Positions 29,372 through 38,591 are shown, counted from the stretch's first letter. The stretch: DNA of 44,287 bases from Rhodopseudomonas faecalis (GCF_003217325.1 NZ_QJTI01000008.1:1-44287), one strand, 5' to 3'. The notes: generated by a model from the letters alone, not told the origin. Program-made: numbers and translations.

Positions 29372-30151
29372 TTGACGACAGCGGACAGCGACAGCGCCCC
29401 CATTCTCAGCCAACAGGGCGCCTGCGCCATTTTGCGCCTGAACCGGCCGCGCCATCTCAACCGGCTGCTGCCGGCCGACCTCGACACCCTGCAGCGCCAG
29501 TTCGACCAGATCGAGAGCGATCCCTCGATCCGAGTGCTGGTACTGACCGGCACCGGCCGGGCGTTCTCGGCGGGCTTCGACATCGGCGAAGTCGCCGAAC
29601 GAGCCGCGGACCCCGATCAGCAGGACGCCGGCTCGGCGTTCGAGCGGGTCGCCAACCGGCTGGAGGAACTGTCCAAGCCGACCATCTGCCGGCTCAATGG
29701 CGGGGTCTATGGCGGCTCGACCGACTTGGCGCTGGCCTGCGATTTCCGGATCGGCGCATCCGGCTGCGAGATGTTCATGCCGGCGGCGCGGCTCGGGCTG
29801 CATTATTACAAGAGCGGCATCCGCCGCTATGTGTCGCGGCTCGGCGTCGATAACGCCAAGCGCCTGTTCCTGACCGCGCAAAAGATCGACGCCAACGAGA
29901 TGCTGCGCATCGGCTATCTGACCGCGCTGGTGCCGCTCGACCGGCTCGACGCCGAGGTCGAGGCGCTGGCCGCGATCCTGGCCGGCAACGCCCCGCAGGC
30001 GATGGCCGGCATGAAGCGCGCCATCAACGAGTTCGCCCATGGCCAGCTCGACGAAGCCGCCACCGATCAGCGCGCCCGCGACAGCATGACCGGGCCGGAA
30101 ATCCGGGAAGGCATCGCCGCCTTTGCCGCCAAGCGCGCGCCGCGGTTTTAG
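29372..30151 (+). CDS. Enoyl-CoA hydratase/isomerase family protein
   Basis: Crotonase-fold protein of 259 residues: LVLTGTGRAFSAGFDIGEV and the oxyanion hole region RLNGGVYGGSTDLALACDFRIG are clear. At the position of the second catalytic glutamate the sequence is ARLGLHYYKSG, without an acidic residue, and the first position is also non-acidic (GGSTDLAL), so hydratase activity is doubtful; it may be an isomerase, thioesterase or other crotonase. The start is TTG 29372, ten bases after GGAGG. The better-placed ATG 29364 gives only Met-Thr-Phe-stop; one additional T in the run of four would join that ATG to the gene. It stands alone, divergent from the cyclic-nucleotide gene. Confidence 0.82.
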   Translation: MTTADSDSAPILSQQGACAILRLNRPRHLNRLLPADLDTLQRQFDQIESDPSIRVLVLTGTGRAFSAGFDIGEVAERAADPDQQDAGSAFERVANRLEELSKPTICRLNGGVYGGSTDLALACDFRIGASGCEMFMPAARLGLHYYKSGIRRYVSRLGVDNAKRLFLTAQKIDANEMLRIGYLTALVPLDRLDAEVEALAAILAGNAPQAMAGMKRAINEFAHGQLDEAATDQRARDSMTGPEIREGIAAFAAKRAPRF

Positions 30152-30156
30152 AGCTT

Positions 30157-30270
30157 TTCGGTTCTGATGGCATCAGAACCGAAGCTTTCATACCAACGGC
30201 GATTGATAAACACCTTTCCGCACGTCATGGCCGGACTGAACACTGGTCCCGGCCATCCGCGTCGCCCGAT
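30157..30270. repeat. Perfect 12-bp palindrome plus REP-like repeat
   Basis: TTCGGTTCTGAT (30157-30168) and ATCAGAACCGAA (30172-30183) form a perfect 12-base-pair stem with a three-base loop just after the hydratase stop; it may end transcription, although no T run follows. The same arms recur at 40000-40026 and a degenerate form at 39318-39337. It is followed by a shortened copy of the REP-like repeat seen at 24115 (CATACCAACG..CGTCATGGCCGG..CCCGGCCATCCGCGTC). Confidence 0.8.
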
Positions 30271-30275
30271 CATAG

Positions 30276-30989
30276 TTAGTCGCCGACAAAGGTCGCGACC
30301 TCGTCGATCGCGGCGCGGCTGGTGCGGTAGCTGTTGATCTTGTGATCATGGTCGGCATAGCCGAACGAAATGCCGCATACCACGCGGCGGTGTTCGCCGA
30401 GGCTAAAATGCTCACGGATCACCGCCGAGTGAAACGCCAGCGCCGCCTGCGGCACGGTGGCGATGCCGAGCGCCTGCGCCGCCAGCAGGAAGTTGTTGAC
30501 ATAGCCGCCGCAGTCGACCGCGCCATAGACGCCAAGCGCTTCATCGGTGGTGATGATCGCGACATGCGGCGCGCCGAAGAATTTGAAATTCTCCAGCGCC
30601 TGCTGCGCATAGGCGATCTTGTCACCGCGCGCGATGCCGAGCGTGTTGTAAAGTTGAAAGCCGCTTTCGCGGCGCCGCTCCAGATAGACGCCGCGATATT
30701 CGCGCGGGAATGCGAAGTCACCGCTCGCGGGCGCGCCGGAAGCCGCGACCGGATAGAGCGCATCGCGCAGCCGCTGCGTCGCTTCGCCGGAGGTGATCAC
30801 CACCTGCCAGGGCTGGCTGTTGCACCAGGACGGCGTGCGCTGCGCCGCGCGCAAGATGCGCTCGATGATGGCACGCGGCACCGGCTCCGGCTTGTAGGCG
30901 CGGCAGGAAAAGCGCTGCGCCAGCAGCTCCTCAAGCACCTCGATAGAGAATGGGGCGGCGGCGCTGGCGGCGGATGCGTCGGTGGTCAT
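30276..30989 (-). CDS. Nitroreductase-family FMN protein
   Basis: 237 residues from ATG 30989, preferred over the adjacent TTG 30992 because GAGG lies five bases upstream. The FMN-binding beginning QRFSCRAYKPEPVPRAIIERIL and RTPSWCNSQPWQVVITSG are standard for NfnB/NfsA-type nitroreductases, as is the middle QALGIATVPQAAL segment. It reduces nitro, quinone or related compounds with NAD(P)H; physiological substrate unknown. Possibly part of the same transcription direction as the acyl-CoA genes further right, but 126 bases separate it from the pseudogene. Confidence 0.88.
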   Translation of the reverse strand: MTTDASAASAAAPFSIEVLEELLAQRFSCRAYKPEPVPRAIIERILRAAQRTPSWCNSQPWQVVITSGEATQRLRDALYPVAASGAPASGDFAFPREYRGVYLERRRESGFQLYNTLGIARGDKIAYAQQALENFKFFGAPHVAIITTDEALGVYGAVDCGGYVNNFLLAAQALGIATVPQAALAFHSAVIREHFSLGEHRRVVCGISFGYADHDHKINSYRTSRAAIDEVATFVGD

Positions 30990-31115
30990 CAAAGCCTCGA
31001 TTCAACTGCGGGCACGCCGACCTGTCCGTCACAAGAGCAAGCGCATGTTCGATACGGCCCAAGACATCCCACCTTGTCCGACAACGACTGTGTCAGCAAG
31101 CGCGACGCGCGTTCG

Positions 31116-31715
31116 TCAGCGTCCTCGAGTCGGGATCTGATTGAACGGTACGTCCTTGTCGACGCGAATGTCGCCGGGCAGACCGAGCACCCGTTCGGCG
31201 ATGATGTTGCGCAAAATTTCATCAGTGCCGCCGGCAATGCGCATCGCGGGCGACGACAGCAGCATCGCCTGAAAGCGGCCGCCGGCGCCAGCCTCAGCGG
31301 GATCGCTGAGCACGCCGGCCGCGCCATCCAGCTCCATCGCGAACGCGGCGATCTCTTGCAGCATGCTGCCAGCGACCAGCTTGCCGATCGAATTCTCCGG
31401 ACCCGGCCGCTGCCCTTTCGACAGCGCCGACACCGCGCGATACGACGTGTATTTCAGGCCGCTGTCTTTCACCGCCCAATGCGCCAGCTTGGAGCGGACC
31501 GCCCGATCATCGAGCGCCGGGCCATCGGCAGTGATCAGCTCGCTGCAATAGTCGAACAGTTCTGGGAAGCCGGTGGCGAGCCGCGCGCCGATCGACAGCC
31601 GCTCATTCATCAGCGTGGTCAGCGACACATTCCAGCCATCGCCGACCGCGCCTAACCGCTGGCTATCCGGAACCCGGACATTAGTGAAAAACACCTCGTG
31701 GCCATAGGCCTTTGT
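31116..31715 (-). pseudogene. 5'-truncated acyl-CoA dehydrogenase
   Basis: Only the C-terminal half of an acyl-CoA dehydrogenase is present: the frame begins after an in-frame TAG at 31716-31718 with TKAYGHEVFFTNVRVPDSQR, which normally sits near the middle of a protein of about 380-400 residues, and runs to TGA 31116. The end contains AGGTDEILRNIIAERVLGLPG, the normal FAD/tetramer motif. The upstream 200 bases carry no dehydrogenase sequence in any frame I examined. The N-terminal substrate domain is therefore missing and the gene should be inactive. GTG 31692-31694 could start a 192-residue fragment. It lies downstream of the second acyl-CoA ligase, so it was probably part of that catabolic set. 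Confidence 0.82.
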
Positions 31716-31921
31716 CTAGGTCAGGCAGGCCCAGCCGCCCTCGGCCTTGGTCTTGTTGAACCCGGAATGACAGAGGTCGGCAAAGCGTGGCAGCGCCAAC
31801 AGGCGCGCCCCGGAATGACGTTGTGTGTGGCGAGCACGGCGATAGCGCCAATTGCGGCAGGCTCCCTCGCCCCGCTCGCGAACGCGCAGCGGGGAGAGGT
31901 TGCGCACGTTGACGTGCGCCG

Positions 31922-33796
31922 TCACTGCAGCACCATCACATCGTTATCGGGATGATCGGCATAAAGCCGCTCGACCAGAGCGGCGCGGCGTTCCAGCCCG
32001 GCGCGCTGATTGATGTAGCCCTTGTCAGTCAGCTCATTGCCGTCGATCGACGGCGGCTCGACCATCAGCATCACGCGCGCAATGCGCATCGAGCTCGCGC
32101 CCTCCACCTCGGCATTGTGAGCCTGCAGCCCCTGACGCAGCTTTTCGAGCACCGCCGGATGTTTGACGACATCCTCAAAACTGGCATTAGGGTTGCCGAC
32201 GATCTGCCGGCAGGCTTGCAGATTGGGCCAGGCCAGCAGCGCCACATAAGGCCGGTCCTGACCGGCGACCAGCGCATCCTGAATCACCGGCGAGGCCGCG
32301 GCGATCACATCGGTGCGCAGCGAGCCGACATGGACGAAAGTGCCGGTCATCAGCTTGAAATCCTCGGCAACCCGGCCGGCGAACACGATGCCCTGCTGCG
32401 GGTCCTGCGGATCGAGTAGCACGCCGGCATCGCCGATCTTATAAAACCCCTCCTCGTCAAACGCCGCCGCGGTGAGATCGGGGCGCTGATAGTAACCGGG
32501 CATGACGTGAATGCCGCGCAGCCGCAATTCGTATTTGTCGCCGATCGGCACCATCTTCAATTCGACGCCGGGGAATGGCAGCCCGATCAGGCCGACGCGC
32601 TCCGTGTCCCAATAGGTGCCGGTCGAGGTCGGCGCGGTCTCGGTCGAGCCCCAGCCAGTGTAGAACACGATGCGCTCGCCGGTGGCGCGCACCGCCAGCG
32701 CCTGCATGCGCTCATAGAGGTCGTCCGGCAGCCGCGCGCCGCCATAGGCCATCATGCCAAGATCCTTGAAGAAGGTGCGGCACAGCGCGTCGTCCTTCTC
32801 CATCGCCGCGGCGAGCGCCGCATAGCCGGCCGGCACATTGGCGTAATAGGTCGGCGAGATTTCCCGCAAGTTACGCAAGGTCTCGTCGAACATGCCCGGC
32901 AGCGGCCGGCCATCGTCGATATAGAGCGTGCCGCCCTCGGCAAGCGCGGGGTTGAACAGCGCGTTGCCACCCATGGTGTGATTCCACGGCATCCAATCGA
33001 GCAGCACCGGCGGCGGCTCGGAAGGATCGCGCGGCCGCACCTGGGTCATCATGGTGACGTTGGCGCACATCATGCGCTGGGTGTTGATCACCGCTTTTGG
33101 CATGCCGGTCGAGCCGGAGGTGAACAGCAATTTGCCAACCGTGTCCGGCGTGATCGCGGCGATCGACTGCGCAACCTCGTCGGTGACCGGCGTTGCTGCC
33201 AGCTCGGCAAACGACACGCTGTCGATGCCCTGCGGCGGGCTCGCGACATGCACCACCTTGACGCCGGTGAGATCGAGCGCCTGCAAGGCGCGGCCGAACA
33301 GAGCGCCGTCCTGCACCAGCACCAGAGCCGGCTTCACCAGCTCGAACAGATATTTCAGCTTCTGATGATCATGGCTCATCAGCGAATAGGCCGGCGACAT
33401 CGGCGCCGCCGGAATCCGGGCCTGCATCGCCGCCATGGTCATCAGCGCGTGTTCGATCGAATTGCCGGACAGGATCGCGATCGGACGGTCCGCTTCCAGT
33501 TTCAGATTGAGCAGCGCCTGGGTGAGCGCATCGACGGTGTGCTTGGCTTCAGCGTAGGACACTTTGCGCCATTGCCGCTCCGGGCCGCTGCGCTGCGCCA
33601 GCCAAATCCGCTGCGGCGCCTGCTCCGCCCAGCGCGCCAGCAGCGCCGGAATGTGCCGCTCATAGGGCTCGAGCGGCTGGTTCGATTTCAGCACCAGGCT
33701 GCCATCGGCGCGGCGATCAACCGCGATGTCGCGCGGCAGCCAGTTGATTTTGCGGAATGGCGGTTGGTCGAGGACTCGGGCCGCGCTCGATGTCAT
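31922..33796 (-). CDS. Feruloyl-CoA synthase-like acyl-CoA ligase, copy 2
   Basis: AMP-forming CoA ligase of 624 residues, clearly paralogous to the 21023-22894 gene over its full length but well diverged. The P-loop LFTSGSTGMPKAV lies near residues 222-234, with WGSTETAPTSTGTYW and EGFYKIGDAG later. It probably activates an aromatic or alicyclic acid. ATG 33796 has GAGGGAG upstream. It lies between the truncated dehydrogenase and the 3-hydroxyacyl-CoA dehydrogenase, so the surrounding genes would supply the later beta-oxidation steps. Confidence 0.86.
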   Translation of the reverse strand: MTSSAARVLDQPPFRKINWLPRDIAVDRRADGSLVLKSNQPLEPYERHIPALLARWAEQAPQRIWLAQRSGPERQWRKVSYAEAKHTVDALTQALLNLKLEADRPIAILSGNSIEHALMTMAAMQARIPAAPMSPAYSLMSHDHQKLKYLFELVKPALVLVQDGALFGRALQALDLTGVKVVHVASPPQGIDSVSFAELAATPVTDEVAQSIAAITPDTVGKLLFTSGSTGMPKAVINTQRMMCANVTMMTQVRPRDPSEPPPVLLDWMPWNHTMGGNALFNPALAEGGTLYIDDGRPLPGMFDETLRNLREISPTYYANVPAGYAALAAAMEKDDALCRTFFKDLGMMAYGGARLPDDLYERMQALAVRATGERIVFYTGWGSTETAPTSTGTYWDTERVGLIGLPFPGVELKMVPIGDKYELRLRGIHVMPGYYQRPDLTAAAFDEEGFYKIGDAGVLLDPQDPQQGIVFAGRVAEDFKLMTGTFVHVGSLRTDVIAAASPVIQDALVAGQDRPYVALLAWPNLQACRQIVGNPNASFEDVVKHPAVLEKLRQGLQAHNAEVEGASSMRIARVMLMVEPPSIDGNELTDKGYINQRAGLERRAALVERLYADHPDNDVMVLQ

Positions 33797-34298
33797 GGTC
33801 GTCTCCCTCTAAAATGATGGTCTCTTGCTGGACCGTGTTGTTCAGTGCCGAGTGTCGCCTCGCCGGCTGGCTTGGCAACCGCGCTGTCATTCAAATTCCC
33901 GCCACCACCGCCTTGGTTCCTGAACGCAGCAACGCGCCGCCGCAGGCGTCGCGGCGCCCGCTGGTCGGCGGTTCAATGATGGCGGATGGTGGCATCAAAA
34001 GTGCCCGGCGATGGGCGCGAGGCAGCGGGGCAAAGCGTCGGCAATGCGCTCGGCCGGGGCGACATGGCTGCCCCCGGGACACGCGCTCATGGTGTTGGTT
34101 CGGCCGAAACGCCGCCACGCCTTTTCTCCCGTGTCGTTTCCTTTGGCAGCGCCGCCTTGTGGCGGTCTTGCTTGCCCCTCACGCCGATGGCGTCAGGTCG
34201 AAATCGGGTGCGGCCGGTGCGCCGAGCGGCAGGCTGACGCCGCCCGGCGCTGGCCGGTCGCCGCTCTCCGCAAAGAGAGCGGCAGGCTCGGCCGGTTA
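33797..34298. other. 502-base gap without a recognised gene
   Basis: Between the second ligase and the 3-hydroxyacyl-CoA dehydrogenase. Frames of 75 to 181 codons exist on both strands but show no family character, no ribosome-binding site and a composition typical of GC-rich non-coding DNA. The only structure I can name is the hairpin CCGCTCTC (34261-34268) / GAGAGCGG (34275-34282), 16 bases after the dehydrogenase stop on the minus strand; it has no T run, so at best a weak terminator or RNA 3' stabiliser. Confidence 0.6.
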
Positions 34299-35057
34299 TT
34301 AGCGCGGCGCCATCCGGATCGCGCCGTCGAGACGAATGGTCTCGCCGTTCAGCATCGGATTTTCCACGATCTGCACCGCGAGCGCGGCGTATTCCGACGG
34401 ATCGCCGAGCCGCGCCGGATGCGGCACCTGCGCGCCGAGGCTCTTGCGCGCCTCTTCCGGCAGGCCCATCAGCAGCGGCGTCAGGAACAGGCCGGGGGCG
34501 ATGGTCATGACGCGGATGTTCATCGAGGCGAGATCGCGCGCCACCGGCAGCGTCATGCCGACAATGCCACCCTTGGACGCCGAATAGGCCGCCTGCCCGA
34601 TCTGGCCGTCATAGGCCGCAACGCTGGCGGTGTTGATGAACACGCCGCGCTCCTCGCCAATGGTCGGCGCGCTCTGCATGCGCTCGGCAACCAGACGGAT
34701 GCAGTTGAAGGTGCCGATCAGATTGACCTTGACGACATGGGCGAACAGATCGAGCGAATGCGCGCCGTTCTTGCTGACCGTCTTCACCGCGCTGCCGATG
34801 CCGGCGCAGTTGACCAGCACCCGCACCACGCCATGCGCGGCCTCGGCCTTGTCGATCGCTTCCTTGACCGAGGCTTCATTGGAGACGTCGCCGACGCAGG
34901 CCACGCCGCCGATCTCGGCCGCGACCTTCTCGGCATTGTCCTTGTTCATGTCGAACACCGCGACCTTGGCGCCCTTGGCGGCCATCGCCCGCGCCGTGGC
35001 GGCACCCAGGCCCGAACCTCCGCCGGTGATGAGCACGGAGACGTCTTGCAACTGCAT
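34299..35057 (-). CDS. Short-chain 3-hydroxyacyl-CoA dehydrogenase (HSD10-like)
   Basis: 252-residue SDR. The NAD-binding GGGSGLG is at residues 12-18, VLVNCAGIG near 81-89, the catalytic serine in [10 protein letters not shown] and the Tyr-x-x-x-Lys pair in [26 protein letters not shown] and the end [16 protein letters not shown] are typical of the type II 3-hydroxyacyl-CoA dehydrogenase / 2-methyl-3-hydroxybutyryl-CoA dehydrogenase group. It would oxidise 3-hydroxyacyl-CoA with NAD+. AAAGG lies nine bases before ATG 35057. Its 5' side is the repeat-hairpin region at 35173-35829, so its mRNA probably has a long leader. Confidence 0.9.
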   Translation of the reverse strand: MQLQDVSVLITGGGSGLGAATARAMAAKGAKVAVFDMNKDNAEKVAAEIGGVACVGDVSNEASVKEAIDKAEAAHGVVRVLVNCAGIGSAVKTVSKNGAHSLDLFAHVVKVNLIGTFNCIRLVAERMQSAPTIGEERGVFINTASVAAYDGQIGQAAYSASKGGIVGMTLPVARDLASMNIRVMTIAPGLFLTPLLMGLPEEARKSLGAQVPHPARLGDPSEYAALAVQIVENPMLNGETIRLDGAIRMAPR

Positions 35058-35172
35058 CGTGAACTACCTTTCTTGAGCATGCCGGAGCTCAGAGGCCCCG
35101 TGTTGACGGCCTTCGAGGCTGGACGTCAGGTGTCCCCCCGTTGATCTCGCCTCGAAACCTTGATGGTGTTTG

Positions 35173-35829
35173 TGGCTTGCAGCCAGCGACCTGTGGCCTG
35201 GTCCTTGGGCGTTTCCCGAGTCTTGTTGATTCTTGTGTTCTCGAAGGTCTTGGAGTCGTGGGCCGCAGTCCCGGTCCAGGCGGGCCTGCTGCAAAAACGG
35301 TGCGTCGTATTCGCTGCTGCGCTCGACAAACTCCTTGGGCGTTTCCGTTAGCTCGTCTTGGTTGTCGTTATTATCGTTAGCCGAACTTGCAGAACTGGCA
35401 CGGCCGCTTGCGCGGCCGTGCCCTTGGGCGTTTCCTGATTCCTCACCCACTCTGACGGCGGGCTATGTGAGGACCTTTCGTTGCGGTTCGTCTTGGCAGA
35501 CGATACCGGGCGTCGATGACATCGACTGTTTTGGACCTTGGGTGTTTCCCCGTTTTTTCTTGCGCCGGCGAGTTGATCGCCTTGTTCGTTGGTGTCGTCT
35601 TGGGTGGCGGCCTTGTTGTTGTCGTTGGCTTACCGGTCCAATCCGAAAATTCGTTTCCTTGGGCGTTTCCGTAACTGATCTTTCGACTGTTGCAGTCCGT
35701 TTCCTTGGGCGTTTCCTGCGTCTTGTTTCTCGAAGTCTGCGCTTCTTGAAATGAGTTCCTTGGGCGTTTCCGTATCTTTGCTGACGGCTTCTTATCTGAA
35801 GCCTTTCAAACTGGTCCTTGGGCGTTTCC
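35173..35829 (-). repeat. Eight-copy 14-base repeat array alternating with hairpins in the leader of the SDR gene
   Basis: The 790-base gap 35058-35847 has no credible gene. On the minus strand it holds GGAAACGCCCAAGG at 35829-35816, 35771-35758, 35716-35703, 35670-35657, 35549-35536 (one change, CACCC), 35435-35422, 35346-35333 and 35216-35203. Start-to-start distances are 58, 55, 46, 121, 114, 89 and 130. The spacers share no sequence, but most fold: stems at 35786-35803 (GGCTTC/GAAGCC), 35726-35751, 35685-35697 (GACTG/CAGTC), 35567-35581 (GGCGA/TCGCC), 35512-35526 (GTCGAT/ATCGAC), 35488-35503 (TCGTCT/AGACGA), 35397-35422 (11-base-pair GGCACGGCCGC stem) and 35173-35185 (TGGCT/AGCCA). The spacer at 35217-35332 folds less clearly. 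The first copy is 19 bases after the tetR stop. Confidence 0.9.
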
Positions 35830-35847
35830 TGTTATCGTTCGCGGTCT

Positions 35848-36516
35848 TTAGGCCGGCGCTGTCGAAGGTGCTGACGACGTCAATATGCCGTGGAGAATGA
35901 GGTTCTCCATGTGCTGAATGTAGTCGCGACAGACCTGATCGGTGACCGGGCCGATGCCGATGGCACGCGCCATGGTGTGGCGACCGAAAAACAGATGATC
36001 ACAAGCGCCGATCAGGCTGGTGTAGAACAGCACCGGGTCGATCGGGCGGAATTCGCCGGTGGCCACGCCTTCCGCCAGCAGACGGCGGTGGAAATCGAGC
36101 AGCGGGCCGACAAAGAACTTCGACACTTCGTTGGCTGCCTCATTGCCGTTTTCATGCAGCAAATAGTGGATCAGCCGGTTCATGTAGGGGAACTGGTAAT
36201 AGGTCCGGATGATGCCGGCGATGTGCAGCCGCATCTTCTGCGTGGCGGACATCGGCTGCGCCATCAGGATTTCGAGATTGACCATCTCGGCGGCGGCGTC
36301 GCGCTCCAGCAGCGCCAGCAGCAGGCCATCCTTGTTGCCGAAGTGATACTTCACCAGGGCGGCGTTGACGCCAGCCTTATGCGCGATGTCGCTCAGCGAG
36401 ACATCGATCGAATTGCGCTCAATCATCAGCTCCCCGGCCGCGACCAACAACTTGTCGGCGGTCGAGTTCTTGCCAGCGGCGTGCCGATGAGGGGCGATGG
36501 TATTCAGGTGCAGCAT
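35848..36516 (-). CDS. TetR-family transcriptional regulator
   Basis: 222 residues. The N-terminal helix-turn-helix covers about residues 20-65 (KLLVAAGELM..VSLSDIAHKAGVNAALVKYHFGNKDGLLLALL), with the standard VKYHFGNKDGLL motif; the C-terminal ligand-binding domain follows. It is divergent from the thiolase gene, and an imperfect palindrome lies between them, so it probably represses that gene and itself in response to an acyl-CoA. The SDR gene lies 790 bases downstream on the same strand, beyond the repeat array. ATG 36516 has only GGAATC upstream. Confidence 0.9.
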   Translation of the reverse strand: MLHLNTIAPHRHAAGKNSTADKLLVAAGELMIERNSIDVSLSDIAHKAGVNAALVKYHFGNKDGLLLALLERDAAAEMVNLEILMAQPMSATQKMRLHIAGIIRTYYQFPYMNRLIHYLLHENGNEAANEVSKFFVGPLLDFHRRLLAEGVATGEFRPIDPVLFYTSLIGACDHLFFGRHTMARAIGIGPVTDQVCRDYIQHMENLILHGILTSSAPSTAPA

Positions 36517-36579
36517 CCCGATTCCAGGCAGTTTCAGCCTGACTTGCAGATACTACGAGGTTGACGGCGATTTCAAGAG

Positions 36580-36619
36580 TTAATTGACCGATTGACTAAA
36601 CTGTCAACCGACCGTTTAA
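36580..36619. promoter_or_regulatory. Candidate TetR operator between tetR and thiolase genes
   Basis: TTAATTGACCGATTGAC (36580-36596) and GTCAACCGACCGTTTAA (36603-36619) form an inverted repeat with 12 of 17 positions complementary, separated by TAAACT. The AT-rich composition in this GC-rich window and the divergent position fit an operator/promoter. A minus-strand TTGACA (within the right arm) followed 17 bases later by ATTAAC is a possible tetR promoter that the operator would overlap. Confidence 0.55.
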
Positions 36620-36663
36620 TCCGGCCGCTTTTCAGCCCAAACAACAACAAGGGAGATACCCCC

Positions 36664-37836
<1,173 letters not shown>

Positions 37837-37894
37837 GCACTCCAGCGATGCGCCGCCCCGCGCGGCGCCTCGCCGTCACCGCAAGCCCAATAAA

Positions 37895-37927
37895 AGAGAG
37901 GGCGGCAGTTACCCTGCCGCCCTCTCT
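37895..37927 (-). terminator. Terminator between thiolase and sodB genes
   Basis: A 14-base-pair stem AGAGAGGGCGGCAG (37895-37908) / CTGCCGCCCTCTCT (37914-37927) with a five-base loop. On the minus strand it is followed by TTTATT, so it works best for sodB; the two genes converge on it, so it may serve both. Confidence 0.85.
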
Positions 37928-37958
37928 GCGTTCTGTTGGCGCGTTCTGAGAGAGCCGA

Positions 37959-38555
37959 TCAGGCCTTCTCGAACAGCTGGTCGACGTAGTCCCAGTTCAC
38001 CAGATTCTCGACGAAGGCCTTCAGATAGTCCGGCCGACGGTTGCGATAATCGATGTAGTAGGAATGCTCCCAGACGTCGACGCCGAGGATCGGCGTGGCG
38101 CCGTGCACCAGCGGGTTCTCGCCATTGCCGGTCTTGGAGATTTCCAGCTTGCCGTTCTTGACCGACAGCCAGGCCCAGCCCGAACCGAACTGGCCGACGC
38201 CAGCGGCAATGAAATCAGCCTTGAATTTCTCGAAGCCGCCGAGGTCCTCGTCGATCTTCTTGGCCAGACGGCCCGGCAGCTTGTCGCCGCCACCATTGGG
38301 CTTCATCCAGTTCCAGAAGTGCATGTGGTTGTAGTGCTGGCCGGCGTTGTTGAACAACGGCACGTTCTTGCCAAACGAGTTCTTGACGATCTCTTCGAGC
38401 GACTGGCCTTCGAATTCAGTGCCCTTCAGCAGGTTGTTGCCATTGGTGACATAGGCCTGGTGATGCTTGTCATGATGATACTCCAGTGTCTCCCGGGACA
38501 TGTAGGGAGCCAGGGCGTCGTAGTCGTAGGGCAGTTCTGAAAGCGTGAAGCTCAT
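37959..38555 (-). CDS. sodB: Iron superoxide dismutase
   Basis: Cytoplasmic enzyme of 198 residues converting superoxide to oxygen and hydrogen peroxide. Metal ligands are visible: His27 in LEYHHDKHH, His77 in HYNHMHFWNW, Asp160 and His164 in DVWEHSYYIDY. Gln73 in NNAGQHYNH is the N-terminal-domain glutamine typical of iron-type enzymes. GGAATT precedes ATG 38555, a modest site. It ends at a strong hairpin terminator. Confidence 0.95.
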   Translation of the reverse strand: MSFTLSELPYDYDALAPYMSRETLEYHHDKHHQAYVTNGNNLLKGTEFEGQSLEEIVKNSFGKNVPLFNNAGQHYNHMHFWNWMKPNGGGDKLPGRLAKKIDEDLGGFEKFKADFIAAGVGQFGSGWAWLSVKNGKLEISKTGNGENPLVHGATPILGVDVWEHSYYIDYRNRRPDYLKAFVENLVNWDYVDQLFEKA

Positions 38556-38591
38556 AATTCCAGTCCGTCGTTGGGGATGACGTGTTCAACG

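Noticed and set aside
33891-34302. Possible small genes in the gap before the SDR gene
   Set aside because: No family similarity, no ribosome-binding sites, and overlapping frames on both strands of equal quality.
35064-35450. A 128-codon minus-strand frame over part of the repeat array
   Set aside because: Repeat distances are not multiples of three, so the repeat falls in different frames. There is no ribosome-binding site, and the composition is not protein-like.
35203-35829. Reading the 14-base repeat array as a CRISPR
   Set aside because: Repeats are too short, spacers vary from 32 to 116 bases, carry their own hairpins, and there are no cas genes in the window.
35203-35829. AAGG of each repeat as ribosome-binding sites of many tiny genes
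   Set aside because: No consistent ATG or GTG start codon follows at a suitable distance in the copies; at most isolated candidates (a TTG in one copy, a distant ATG in another).
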